A stretch of 64,000 bases of DNA, taken from Cryptomeria japonica (lineage: Eukaryota > Streptophyta > Pinopsida > Cupressales > Cupressaceae). Of the stretch, positions 24,060-36,603 are shown in pieces. The translations under genes were made by a program, and so were the position numbers. Where the stretch lies: the NCBI RefSeq assembly GCF_030272615.1, contig NC_081409.1, forward strand, positions 876,377,594 to 876,441,593, in the 5' to 3' direction. Below the pieces are notes generated by a model. It was not told the origin of the DNA. It made no database searches and saw nothing but the letters and a program-made list of their open reading frames with translations. Every line of letters begins with the position of its first letter. The first letter of the stretch is position 1.

Positions 24060-24170
24060 ACTTGTGCCCTGTCACGTCTTCAAATCGTGGACCTATTGTG
24101 CCCTATCGCGTCTTCAGACCTGCAACATATGCCATTTTCAAGTCTTCACACATTTATTGTGCCCTAGCCA
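24060..24170. repeat. Short degenerate tandem repeat, about 34-bp unit
   Basis: About four units share TTGTGCCCT, then CGTCTTCA (starts near 24062, 24096, 24129 and 24157). It is diverged and has no open frame of note. Confidence 0.6.
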
Positions 24171-24466
24171 CAACAATAGAAATTTCTCTTCGATAGACTT
24201 TCGTTGAGGTTGGGGGTTGTTTATAAGAAATACCTATCGAAAAACCCTTAAAAAAATCTCCATGAAACTACATTTAACTAAAATTAAAGTTCCGCTTTGC
24301 CTGTACGAATTTGAGATGAATTTTCACAAATTTTATTAATTATTTATATGTTGAATTTTCGAACTTGAAGCCAAAAATTTGGAGAACCTTGTGACTTAGG
24401 ATCCAATCATGGTAAGAGAAGGGAGGAATCCTAAATAGGGGGAACAGTGTTGGGGTCACCCCTAAG

Positions 24467-24755
24467 TATGCCACCTCATATGTATGGCATGGGCCACATG
24501 AGGCCAAAGGAGGGCGAAGGTTTTCTGCCTTTGGGCCTAGAGGGTTAGACTTTTTGGGCACCCTATTAGGAGAAGTCCTTATCCTCAGCACCATGAAGGA
24601 CTGAACTATGTATGTCTTTTAATGTGAGCTAGAGAAGGTGACATGATTGAGGGGGAACGTATATAAGGATGCCTCAATAGGTATGCCACCTCATATGTAT
24701 GGCATGGCCACATGAGGCCAAAGGGGGGCGTAGGTGTATTGCCTTTGGGCCTAGT
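24467..24755. repeat. Duplicated roughly 75-bp block, 215 bp apart
   Basis: TATGCCACCTCATATGTATG at 24467 and 24682 starts two copies that continue through GGCCACATGAGGCCAAAGG and GCCTTTGGGCCTAG. The copies differ by a few bases and one indel. CCACATGAGG and GGCCAAAGG also give local dyad symmetry. Confidence 0.8.
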
Positions 24756-25063
24756 GTAGAGGGTCACAAGGATACCCTATCATATTACCCATCCTAGCTT
24801 ACTATGATTAGGGGTTGCTTTAATGAGCTTAGAGAATCTTACAATCAAATAGCAAGTTGTGATTTGTGTTCCTGATTTCTGCATTTATAGTTTAATTTGT
24901 AAATGTTATTTACTTTTATGTATTATGACTTTATGCTGTTTTCTAACTTATTGCAGGATTTTCCTTTTAGAAGATAAAGGTACCCTTTCTCTAACCCTCC
25001 TTTATTAACTAAGAATAGTGATCAAGGGCAAAACTAGGGTCATTAACATGAGGGGACATTACA

Positions 25064-26804
25064 AGAAACAACACTAAGCAACTAAGATACAACACTATCG
25101 TGTTGCATGGCACCCCAATGCATAACCAAGTGGTGTGTAATGCATAACGACACACACACATGGGACATCATTGTTGCTCCAAGCAAATGGACACAAGTGA
25201 AAGACTCATAACACAAATAGGAGGGTACTATCTTCCCTAAATCCATCCCTAACACCTACTCGACAACCTTCACAAAGCCTAGGAACACCTAACACAAGGA
25301 GTGATATAATTGGGAGATGATGCATCTCTTCTAAACAAAATGACTATTGTTTCTCAACACTAAACACACTTATCAACCCCCAAGGATTAGACTCATACAA
25401 GATGTGACAACCTTAGGAGGTACAAGTTCTACACTAGGGATGGCAACAAGTTTTCCATGCAAAGACCAATTTCTCAATGCAAAATTTGACATATATTTTC
25501 AATAGAGGAATTTATCAACGAGGTAGAATTATGGGAAAATTCACACGACCAAGGGGAACATCTATCATATACAAAGTTTTCTTGGAAAAGGCTTGGAAAT
25601 ACTCATTGTTCAATGAACAAAAGTATGACAGTGCGCTAGGACACTAGTGTGTTTGGCATACACTAGTGGGAGCCCACAGGTGTCCTTGGGATGCATTGAA
25701 GTCTAGGAATAGTGCAAGTTTCTTAGTCTAGTTTGGGAATCCCATAATTGTGTTGTAGTTCAATTTTTGTGTTTTTGTGTCTTCTACATTGTAGTCTTGG
25801 TCATAGAGCAAACAAATGTTTGTTTCTAGATCTCCAATCTAGGAGGGATACAACACAAACAAACTTCAAAATGATCAAAATGACCAGAAGACCTAGGCAA
25901 ACACTAACAACTGATATCCTCTAGCACACAAAGGAGATGACTCCCAAGGGCTGGATAAGCTACAATGGACTCCAAAACATGCCCAAAGACACAAGGAATG
26001 GAGGGGAAGGTGGCCTACACATCCTGCTTATTCTTAACCCACAAGGAAAATCCAAAACGACACTGCAACAAGGTAGTTTTTCACACCAAAACTACTTAGA
26101 GATATAGTTGGAATAAATGTTTCAATGTTAGCACTAATTGCATGTTTTCTAAGTATTGCATTCGTTTTAAATCCCAAATCCAAATGTGCTCTACTTCATT
26201 TTAACCAACATCATAGTAATGGCCAAGTGCATAAAGAAAGGCATGTATGTTCAACACCAATGTCAATACATGATAGAAAAAGCATCATACCATCATCACT
26301 TATGTTGTCAATTTACATTCCTTACCCTTAGGAGGTCCAATTTTAATATTACAATTATATAGGACTCAAATGCCGTACAATATACATCTTGAGAAGATAA
26401 TAGCCACAAGATAATTAATGAAATACAAAGCTTTTCCATTTTTTGATCATGATCTCGAATCTCTCCAATAGATCCCTAATAGTGGCATAGAAAACATTGC
26501 AAAAAAATGGCACAAAATACTTTGAACATGATCTTAAACCATTCATATTGAAAAATCATTAAGGAGAGTATTCTTTTCCCATTCCATATCATTCAAATTT
26601 GTTGCTAAATTGAAAATTTTCAATCTATTTTTGTTAATGAAAAACCACAAAATTTTTTTTAACTGCATTGATGAATGCTTGATTTTCTAACTTTTTTGTT
26701 AACAAATTTTCCAAAATCAGCTTTTTTGATCCTATGGTGAACAACACCTATTCCATGAAGTCAAATTCACATTTCAAAGGTTTTAAGAAAATTCTGCCAT
26801 AGTG
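25064..26804. other. Intronic DNA, no gene recognised
   Basis: I see no open frame with a recognisable domain, no tRNA and no element ends. It is the host DNA to the left of the Copia element inserted at 26810. Confidence 0.5.
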
Positions 26805-27002
26805 AGGGCTGTTCATGGAATGCAATTATTTTATTAAAAGAATAGAGATGTACATATAGCATTCATGAAGATGATGGTTCTATTAAGAAACAATCATAAA
26901 TAGAAACTAACTAATACGTACATTATGTTACATTATTGACCATTAACTAAATAAATATTAAGATATTATTCTAATACCCTCCCTTAATGGTCAATCTGTC
27001 AA

Positions 27003-30000
27003 CTACACCAAGTTGCCCTTGAATTTTACAAACTTATCTGGTCTTAGAAACTTGGTTTGATTATCTGTTGTTTGATCCTTTGTTAGAACATATAGCAACT
27101 GAATTGATCCGTATTCAACCAGCTTCCGAATGAAGTGACAATGAAGTTCAACATGCTTGGTTCTCTCATGGAAGACGAGATTCTTGGCCAATTTGAGCAC
27201 CCCCTTGATTGTCACAGTAAAGGGGAATAGGACCTGCTTGAGACATCTGCATGTCTGAAAGCATCCTCCGAGGCCAAATTGCTTCATAGGCTGCCTTAAC
27301 TGGTCCTCGATACTCTACTTTTGTCAAGGAAAGAGCCACTGCTTGCTGCTTCTTGCTAGTCCATGTGACTGCACCAGATCCCAAACTGAAAACATACCTA
27401 GATGTTGATATTCTGTCATCAACAGAACCTACCCAATATGAGTTTGTAAAACCAATGAGTTTAGGATCGTGGCTTTTGTTGTACAGAAGACCAAAATCAA
27501 AAGTGCCCTTCACATAATGCATCACACGCTTCATTGCTACCCAATGATCAGCCTTGGGGGCTGTCATGAAGCGTGAAATGTGGCTCACTGCAAAATTGAG
27601 ATCAGGCCTAGTAGCAGTAAGGTAGATGAGACTGCCCACTAGTTGCCTAAATGCTGATTCTTTAGCACAGGTGAATCTGATTTGGCTGTCAACTTCAGCC
27701 CTTTCTCCATAGGTGTGTATGCAGGTTTGTAGTCTTGCATCCGAAACTTGTCCAACAGACCACAAGAATACTTTGACTAAGATATGAAGATACTACCTTC
27801 AGTTTGCCAAACTTCAACACCTAAGCAATAGTGCAAAAGTCCCAAGTCTGTCATGTCAAAGGATTGGAATCTGATTTGGCTGTCAACTTCAGTCCTTTCT
27901 CCATAGGTGTGGATGCAGGTTTGTAGTCTTGCATCTGAAACTTGTCCAACAGATCACATGAATACTTTGACTAAGATATGAAGATACTACCTTCAGTTTG
28001 CCAAACTTCAACACCTAAGCAATAGTGCAGAAGTCCCAAGTCTGTCATGTCAAAGGATTGGCACTAACTCTTTTTGATCTGATCAATCAAAAGTGCCGAA
28101 CTACCAGTGATAATGAGGTCGTCAACATACACAACAAGAATAATAATATCACCAACAATGTTTTTGACATACAGATTAGAATCAGATGGACTCCTTTAAA
28201 AGCCATGATCTATGAGGTACTTGTCAATTTTGATGTACCAAGCCCGAGGAGTCTGTTTTAGGCCATAGAGTGCTTTCACTAGTTTGCACACGTGATGGTC
28301 TTTTCCAACAACCTTGAACCCTCGAAGCTGCGTCATGTAGACTTCTTCCTGCAACTTATCGTTGAGGATTGCACTCTTAACATCCATTTGATGGACTTTC
28401 CAACCAAACTGAGCTTCCAAGGCAAGGACGAGCTATATGGTACTCATCTTGGCTGTAGGATCAAAAGTCTCCTCATAGTCATTGCCTTCCTTTTGTGAGA
28501 ACCCCCTAGCAACGAGATGAACTTTGTACTTGTCAAGGGTTTCGTCAGCTTTGTACTTAACTTTATACACCCATTTGTAGCTAATGGGCTTCTGTACAAC
28601 AAAAGAGGACCCAAGTGTTGTTCTTCAAAAGTCTCTAGTGTTTAGCTTCCATAGCCTTTTCCCACAGGAATTCCTTTAGCCTCAGAATATGTTTGGGGCT
28701 CAAAAACATTGTGAATGTTGGCCATGAGAGCAAAGTTGACTGTATTTTGCTGCTTGTTCTTATTTTTGGAAGTTCTAATCTCACTAAGCTCATTAGGATG
28801 AAGATCACTTATGGTCTTAGCCCACCATTTAGGCTAGAGACTAGAAGGAACAACATCAGATGCAGGAGGAATAACTGGAATTGGATCTGGAATAGGTTGA
28901 ATAGGTGGAATATCGACATCATTCGGAGGAATTCAGATTCTGCATTGCCTCTCCCACCAGGTGAACCTAATGAAAGACACACACCCAAATCGGTAGCCTT
29001 CAAAGGCTGATCCTCAGAATTCTGCATAGATGAGGATATCTGAAAAGGTCCTCATTCTTCATCAAAGACAACATCGCGATTGAAGATGAGACGATTAGTT
29101 TCTACATCAATCAGTCAATAAGCCTTGTGGTTGTCACTATACCTCGTGAACATAAGTTTCTGACTCTTGGAATCCAACTTGGAGCGCTTGGTATTTGGAA
29201 TCCAAACATATGCTAAAGAGCCAAAGACTTTTAGATGACTGATCCTAGGTTTGCGACCAGTCCAGGCTTCCTCAGGAGTCTTCCCCTTAACAACTTGTGT
29301 GGGAGACTGATTAAGGAACACTCCCATGTTTCAACATTGAACTAGCCATCTTAGTTATAGCGCGGTTGCGATGCTCTACAACATCGTTTTGTTGAGGAGT
29401 GTAAGGTGTGGTTAATTGGTGTTTGATGCCATGAGTATCATAAAAGTTGGAGAAAGCGGTATAACAAAACTCCCTTCCATTATTTGACCCAAGAGTGACT
29501 ATGGGACAGTCAAATTCTTTCTCTACTAAGGCCTTAAACTTTTGAAATACGGTAAACACATTTGATTTCTGTCTAAGAAAGTACACCCACATTTTATGAT
29601 TGAAATCATCTACAAAGAGCAAGAAATACCTGGAACCAGTAACAAAAGGTGTATTCATTGGTCCACATATATCAACGCGAACCAACTATAGTACCTTGGA
29701 GGCTTGCTTGGAGTCACGATCCTTGAATGGTGTCCTGTGCTGCTTCCTAGCTTGGCAAGCTCCACAAACTTGTTGATTTTAAGTCTGAATCTTAGGTAAG
29801 CCATGAACTAAATTTCCTCGAACAAGTTGAGCAATATAATGAATGTTTAGGTGGCCATACTGTTGATGCCAGAGATTGCTAATAGAAAATGCTTTAGTTG
29901 CAAAGGCATGCTCTAAAGAATCACCTGTATCCGCAAGTCTGTATAGACCATGATCCTCGATGCCAACAACCGCAGTAGTGCGAGTCCAACGATCAACAAT

Positions 30001-31151
30001 CGAACGCTTGTGTGAACTAAATACCACATCAAGCTGAGGAGAGTGCTGCATAATCTAGCTCACGGAGAGAAGATTCAGTTCCAAGCCAGGAATGTAGTAT
30101 ACATTGAGGAATATGAGATTCCTCCTACCAGATTGAATTTGAATGTTACCCTTGCCGACAATAGTAGTCTTCACCTTCTCCAAAAATGATTGAATCGGTG
30201 AAAGGTGAGAAGTCTGTGAACCACTCATGTCGATGAGTGAAGTGTCGAGATGTACCAAAGTCTATATACCAAGTAGAAGACTTCCATGATTTGCAAGTCT
30301 TTTTGCCATGAAAGCGTAAAAGGAAGATTCTTTCTACTCTGAGTGCTCTGCAACATTGGCCTTAGGTTAAGACCCTCCTTGTTTTTGTTGTTTGGAAGCC
30401 AAACGATTTCGATAGTCCTTTATCAAGTGACCATACTTGTGGCAATAGTTACATTGGACTTTCTTCTTCTTCGAGCTATCCTCAGACTGGCTAGGGCCTT
30501 TTTGTTGAGAGGACCGAGATTTGCCTTTATCCTTGTGAAAGGATTTGGTTGTGAAGGCTTGTTTTGTGGAGGATGAAGTGGTACTCCTACCAAACTGTTG
30601 TTTCCAACAATCTTGTTGCAGAAGTTTGGTGCACAACTCTAGAAATGTTGAGTGTTTCTATAAAGTGCTCATAGGATTTAGGTATACTCTTTAGGGCGGT
30701 GACTACCATATCCTCTTCCTCCATTTTACGACCAATTGCTTCTAGCTAATCTCGAATGTCCTTAATCTTTATTGGATGCTCTTGTAAGGACATACACACA
30801 TCCATCATGATAGAAAATAGCTGGTTTTTGACGAAGAACACACGGCTTTTGTCTGATGTCTCATGAAGATCCTTCAAAATAGTCCAGATCTCTGCAGCTG
30901 TCTTGCCAGATGGCACTAGAGGCAGCTGATCATTAGTAACCGGAAGTTTGATAAGCGTGACTGCTTCTCGGTTGCGCTCGTCAAACTTATCCTGATCTTG
31001 TCCAATTTTGGTAGGATGAGTCTCTTTACCTAGAAAGATCGTTGAGGCAACGATATTTAAAGATCGCCATCATCCTCTACTTCCATGTGTTGTAATTTTT
31101 GTTGTTAAATCGCTGACTCCCTTCCAACATTATGTTGGTCAAAGATGCCAT
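27003..31151 (-). pseudogene. Copia gag-pol polyprotein, broken by frameshifts and stops
   Basis: In order on the minus strand are the probable Gag start (ATG at 31151) and a zinc knuckle CNYCHKYGHLIKDY near 30470. The last Cys of the knuckle has become Tyr. Then come a protease region, the pre-integrase HQQYGHLNIHY near 29850, and an integrase core with VDICGPMN near 29670 and PYTPQQNDVVE near 29400. The second catalytic Asp of the integrase is Asn (LGSNNGREF). Reverse transcriptase pieces follow ([22 protein letters not shown], 28200-28420), then RNase H (GSVDDRISTSRYVFSLGSG, 27300-27450) and a C-terminal CDNQGG. At least six frame breaks occur. The protein is related to that of the 48204 element, so they belong to one Copia lineage with different LTRs. 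Confidence 0.92.
27673..28060 (-). repeat. 194-bp tandem duplication inside the Copia pol
   Basis: Two head-to-tail copies (27673-27866, 27867-28060) both begin GAATCTGATTTGGCTGTCAA and end TGTCAAAGGATTG on the + strand, with few differences. They repeat the linker between reverse transcriptase and RNase H and further disrupt the reading frame. Confidence 0.92.
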
Positions 31152-31935
31152 CTTGTACACTTTTCGAGGCACAAAAAACGAGAATTATTGAAGAGGTGAA
31201 AAGCTGATTTTTGAAGAGCACAAAACTCGAGGCACAAATCCCAATGTAGAAATGGAGGTAGATTCAGGTGCAAACTTCGAGATTGAACAAAGTATGGCTG
31301 GCACAAATCCCAATGTATGGATTTTGACAGACCCAAAATATTCCGACGAAGACCCATAAATGTATGAGAAAAATCCATGAGGAATCTGTAATTGAAATTT
31401 AATTTTGGCAAAGCTGACAAAAAGCAAAACCTTGGTCGGATCTGTAAAGACAGAAAAAAACATGCCCTAGCTGCGGAATAGAGCACACAGGAAGTTGTGA
31501 AAAATTGCGGGCAGAAGAAAATTGCGTCACTGGAATTGTTTTGCAGAAATTGCAAAAAATCATGCACAAAAACACAAATTTATTTCAGTTGCACGAAGCA
31601 CACAAACTCTCGTTGTCGTCACATAAGGTTATAGAGCCAACGCAGCCACAAAATAATCCCATTGCGTGTTTTAAAAACACGAAATCGCATGGAAAGAAGT
31701 CGCTAAAGACACCAACAAAGGATGCAAGTGTTCGTGCGGGCACAAACTTTGAGAATGCGGGCCAAAGACGAGGGTAAATCTGCAAAAAACGAAGCCATGC
31801 GAGCACAAAAAGATGTGGGTATTAAATCTCGTCGTGAAAAAAGAAAGCTTCGTGAATGCAAAAAACCAACATAGGGATAAAATTCAAATTTAAAAATTTT
31901 GGCAATTTTTTTAATATCTTCTCACTTTGACACCA
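31152..31935 (-). other. 5' untranslated leader of the Copia element
   Basis: This is non-coding leader between the 5' LTR and the gag start, with short minus-strand frames rich in Phe and Leu that lack Copia motifs. Leaders of this length (about 780 bp) also occur in the 48204 element. Confidence 0.6.
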
Positions 31936-32118
31936 TGTTCATGGAATGCAATTATTTTATTAAAAGAATAGAGATGTACATATAGCATTATTGAAGATGA
32001 TGTTTCTATTAAGAAACAATCGTAAATAGAAGAAAAATAGAAAGTAACTAATATGTACATTATGTTACATTATTGACCATTAACTAAATAATTATTAACA
32101 TATTATTCTAATAAGGGC

Positions 32119-33382
32119 ACAAAATGGACATTTAATAAATATTGCCAAACAATTTAAATCTCCTTTATTTGCTTATAATTTATAAATCAATCTAAGAAGG
32201 AAGCCATATGCTACCTTAAGAGTAAGCATGACATTCAAACATCGAAGGAATACAAAGACCAAAGAAAATGAAGAGATTTACCTTAAGTTTTGGCTTCTCC
32301 TATTCTTGTTTCTTCTAATAAATTTAATTTTAATGAGGTAAACTCACCCAAACAAGGTAAGCACCTTTGATGTTCTCACTCCAATGCCAATCCTAAGTTC
32401 ATACAATTGAAGGCAAGCAATTTCCCCTCAATTTCAAATTTGAAAGAGAGAGGGTTTGAGAGCCAATTCCTTCCCAAAATGCAAGAATAAGAAAAATGAC
32501 TAAGTTCTTTTTCTTTTATGCTTTCTTTTCTAATTTCCATATTTTCTATTGTCTTTTATTCAGAATATTATATTCCTTTTTCACACGTGATGCATTTCAT
32601 GAATATTTAAATTGCTTAAGGCCTTTTTTTTGTTTGCAAGAATTGAAATAACAAATTATATTAATACAATGGAATATTTCCCAAGTCCCAATTAAGTAGT
32701 TGCAACAAATTTAATATAATTATTAAGGCAACTATCTTAGCGTTATTTTTCCTTTTTCCAATTTCCATTCTACAAAAGCATTTCAACCAGATAATAAGCA
32801 ATAATTAATTTATCAAAACACGATTACAAGCAAATGGAACTAAGCCACTAAATTAAATCACACAATTACAAATAACCCACAACATGATCAGATTTCGAAA
32901 TCACTACCAAATTGGACTCAGATTTACATAGGGTCACACATGACACATCTCACATCTCACACTCAATTTGAGTAAGATAGGGATAACAAATGCATGTGGC
33001 CCAATGCAACATCTCCAAAGTAATCACCATTGAGGAAATAACTCAAACCTGTATACTCAAGTGGGGAAATAGCCATATACTTACATACTCAAGTTGTACG
33101 CCAAGCGTACCTATACCATATATAATAGCCAAAGCAATGCATAATCACCCAACGGGATACATCATCATATAAATCATAAAATTAATGCACCCAAACTGTT
33201 ACACAATCATAATAACATTCATCCACAACAAGTATAAATATTATATCTATATATATCTTTCCTCAACCATAACAAAAATAGAGGCATTGTCAGATCTAAA
33301 CATAAGTATATCACATGCATAATGCTATAAACCATATAATCCAGATGCCAATAAAAAATAACATGCTGAGAACACCTTGACA
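32119..33382. other. Intronic DNA, no gene recognised
   Basis: AT-rich sequence between two dated insertions. A T run at about 32626-32636 followed by GTTTGCAAGAATTG could be a retroposon tail, but nothing supports it. No open frame is convincing. Confidence 0.5.
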
Positions 33383-33387
33383 CAAAT

Positions 33388-35223
33388 TGTAATGTCCCCA
33401 TTTGGGATTTCCCTTAATTTAAACCTGAGACATCCATTCTACCCTCAAATTAGAATTGTAATATATTAATAATATAATTTTATCAAAATTAGATATATTT
33501 TATTATAAAATTCTGAGATTAATTTGAATAATGGAACTTATCTTGATCAGTTTTCCGGAATTTGACAAATGAGGGTATGTTATTGATGATGCCAGCAGTT
33601 CTGAAGGTGTCGTTCATTGATCTGAGTATGCAATTTGTGTCTGGGATCTGAGATTATATGCAGTCCCGATACCCTCTTAATAGCAAAAGCAAATTACATG
33701 CAGTTGGATCGGCCCAAACTGAATGCTTGTCTGATATATTAACTTTGTAATGGCAACTGTACTGTTGTGGTTTGTGTTATAGTACTTTGTCACTTATGCT
33801 ATGTATATACTGTCATCCTTGACACCAGTCCCCGTATTCATGCAATCTGGTTTAGTGACTCTGTGCATGTAGAACCATCCAAACTGGGCAATGATGGTGG
33901 TGTTCTTCCGGTTTACTATTCATAAGTATATACAACCAATTTATGCCAAAATGTGAATGAACAACTCCACCCTATGCCTCCATTCCTGAACGTCGAGGAT
34001 TTTCCTCTTTACTATCCCGAATTTTTAATATATATTTATCAATTCGTATTCTCAAAGTAGTCTGCATCCTTGATCACCGCTGTTAGAAGATCACTGCTTT
34101 AGTCATTATCATTCGACCACTATGGAAATCTGTATTTTCTTTTGTCTCTAATTGTTCTCTAATCTGTGCAACCCTGAACGTGCCAAAAGTAGATGCACTA
34201 CTGGAGCAGATCCAAAAATGGATATACGTAAAACCAACAATATTCCCCTCAAACTCCCCTTTTTTAAATCAATATTTATATTTCTCGCATCGAAAGATAT
34301 GTCTCTTTTGAATAGTCACAACTTTTTGTATTATCGTTTCATTACCTAAATCGAAAGTATCTCTACTCTTAGCAATCACACGTCCTCGATGTATTGGCTT
34401 TGACCTTTTGTATTAACTTTAATCACAATTGTTAATGCCTCTATAAATTATAACATACAAAAGAAGTCTTACGTAAAATATCATCGGGCAGGATTTGAGT
34501 CTTTGATTTATTCTTGAAACGATCCTTTTGGAAGATGATTGGGTATGACTTGGACAGTCATCGTGCAAGATCCTTATTAATTCTGAATTCTGAACTTTAA
34601 GATAATTGCTGTAAATACTGATCTAAATACACTCACTTGTTTTTTGTGACTGTTTAATGATAATATATACTTCATCAAACTTATTTCTTTGGCCCAAAAT
34701 TATGCTCTCTTCTTAGTCTGAACAAGAATATGGTCTGCTAAGAAAAATCGTTAATGTTGGTACTTTAATATCTCCCCTTCATTTGATTGTATTTTTTCTT
34801 AACAATCATTGTCTTCCTTTCACATTTATTGTTTATGATTTAACCACATATGGGCATTGTCTTTCTTCCCAAACAACAGTAATATATTCTCTTGGACTCT
34901 GCTTTGTCAACTACTAATAACAATTACTGAATATCACTGTCTTTTGTGAGGGGATAATCTCTGATACCAGCAGTTTATTTATATTTAATAGTAATTAATA
35001 TTGATTGCAAATTAATATTCTATTTAATAATTTATTATTATAGAGATAAATGGTTATTCATTATTTTATAATATATTGCTGATAGGAATAAATGGATGAT
35101 TAATCAGTACTAAATAAATGTTTTGATATTTAGTTTGATTTAATTTTTATGTTTATTCTTTTGTATTTTAATTTTATTATCATTATTTATTATTAAATTA
35201 TATTTCGAAGTGGGGATATCACA
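33388..35223. mobile_element. Solo LTR, 1,836 bp, TGTAATGTCCCC family
   Basis: It begins TGTAATGTCCCC and ends GTGGGGATATCACA. It is flanked by the 5-bp duplication CAAAT (33383-33387 and 35224-35228). The ends match the solo LTR at 12276-13305, but this one is 800 bp longer and its interior is largely different. No coding sequence is seen. The final third is AT-rich (from about 34970). Confidence 0.87.
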
Positions 35224-35296
35224 CAAATTAAATAAAGGACAACGATCATCAAGTCTAAATCCAAGGTCACAAAATACCAAGTGCATATGAGAATAT

Positions 35297-35451
35297 TGTA
35301 ATGTTTCTTTAATGGTCATCTTATTCGTCTTTAGTTAGTTTCTATTTTCAGCTTTAGTTTACAATTGTTTCTTTTAGAAACATCGTCTATTGTAAATTCT
35401 TTATATAGAGCTCTCGTTCTATTGTTTAATAAAACATCGAATATTTTAACA
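35297..35451 (+). mobile_element. Short (155-bp) LTR in + orientation
   Basis: It starts TGTAATGTTTCTTTAATGG and ends TTTTAACA. It is followed by TAGTATTAGAGCGGG, a one-base variant of the TGGTATTAGAGC primer-binding site, so this is a 5' LTR. The same LTR occurs inverted at 38506-38683 (shared GTAACGTTTCTATAATGGTC and TTAGTTAGTTT). Lengths of 155-178 bp suit a small or non-autonomous Copia-like element. Confidence 0.7.
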
Positions 35452-35935
35452 TAGTATTAGAGCGGGCGAATGGGATTTCATAAAATTTGGTGAATTTTGA
35501 GAAAAATTCATAACCTCTTCTTATCTAGAATATTTTTTTTTCTAAAAAATTGTTTTTTCTATTTTTTATAAATCGTTGGAGGTTTTGTTGAAATCTTTGC
35601 AGAATTTCGTGGGCTCTTTTGGAGCTATAATTCAAAATTTTTGTGGGTTCGTGGACCTATGTTTGTGGGCAGTTTGGGAGCTACGTTTGAAGATCGTGGA
35701 GGTTTTCTTCTGCTTTTTTGTGCTCACTTGGTTTCTGGTCGTGAATGTGTTGTTTCAAATCTTCAACCCGCATTTGTATTCTGCATCCTGTGACCTAGGG
35801 TTTCAAATCCTTTGTACCTGTGTTCTAGGGCTTAATGGAGTTGGGTCTTGTTCGATGTCTTCATCTCCCTGCAACAATACGACTAGGGCACGCAATCTGC
35901 CTCTTTGTTTGGTCGCTCGGAAATGTTTTGATGGG
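35452..35935 (+). other. Leader region after the + LTR, no gene recognised
   Basis: An open frame at 35576-35944 (122 codons, Phe/Leu/Val-rich, starting MEVLLKSLQNFVGSF) has no motif I recognise. Its composition is that expected for T-rich leader DNA. It contains GGGTTTCAAATCC and CTAGGGTTT-like words. Confidence 0.35.
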
Positions 35936-36560
35936 TTTAAATAAATTTTTTCCCTTAAAAAATATTGGTGGGGTTTTTATAAACTTTTTTCCCTTAAAAA
36001 AATATTGATTGGGTTTTTATAAATTTTTTCCCTTAAAAAAATTTCTTGCGGGTTTTAATAATTTCACCTCAAAAATTAATTGGTGGGTTTTAATAATTTT
36101 TTCAACAAAAATTATTCATGGATTTTTTATTTTGCATGGGTTTTCTAATTTTTGTCCTTAAAATATTAGTGGATGGGCTTTTAATAATTTTTTCTCCTTC
36201 AAATTTTTTTGGATGCATTTTAATCATTTTTTCCTTAAAATTTTTTGGGTGGGTTTTATAATTTTTTGTCCATGAAAAATTATTGTGGGTTTTGTGTGAT
36301 TTTTTACCTTAAAATCGTTTTGTAAAAGGGTTTTACCGTTTTTCCTTTTTCCTCAAAAACGAAGTTTTGTATTTTGATCCGTGTCTTAGGTTTTGTGTCT
36401 TGCGTTTTGATCAATTTTTTTCCTCAAAAATCATGTCTGGTCATTTGTAATTCGCGATGTTTGCATGGGATTTTGGGTTTTGCTTGGTTTTATCCTCAAA
36501 AATTATGGGTACAGGTGTGTTCCTGTCTTAGGGTTTTTATCTTTTTTTTCCGAAAAAATG
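35936..36560 (+). repeat. Degenerate tandem array, unit about 35-42 bp, T-rich
   Basis: Successive units follow the pattern GGGTTTTTATAAATTTTTTC then CCTTAAAAAAATATT. At least ten units are recognisable, progressively diverged to the right. The same style of units occurs inverted at 38060-38494, next to the inverted LTR, so the array belongs to the leader of this retroelement family. Confidence 0.75.
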
Positions 36561-36603
36561 ATCCTTTGTAATCTTCAGTTTCTGGGTTTGGTGATTTACA
36601 ACC

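Larger units (their letters stand above)
22753..25063. mobile_element. LTR-like DNA with TGTCATGTCCC start and GGGGACATTACA end
   Basis: The left end TGTCATGTCCCAG and the right end GAGGGGACATTACA (25050-25063) are typical of this LTR family. No coding domain is seen between them. The flanks do not give a clear target duplication for that pair. GGGAC occurs both at 22748-22752 and 25053-25057, so the inner insertion may instead end at 25052, with GGGACATTACA belonging to the older inverted LTR. Two nested LTRs are likely; exact borders are unresolved. Confidence 0.4.
26810..32113 (-). mobile_element. Degraded Ty1/Copia retrotransposon, 5.3 kb
   Basis: The LTRs are 26810-26976 (167 bp, 3' LTR) and 31936-32113 (178 bp, 5' LTR). 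Both start TGTTCATGGAATGC on the + strand and end TTCTAATA. The target duplication is AGGGC (26805-26809 and 32114-32118). Inside the left LTR is the polypurine tract complement CCCTCCCTT (26977-26985). Inside the right LTR is a primer-site-like TGGTGTCAAAG (minus). The LTRs differ by several substitutions and an 11-bp insertion in the right one, so this insertion is clearly older than the one at 48204. It lies antisense in CSN5 intron 1. Confidence 0.93.
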
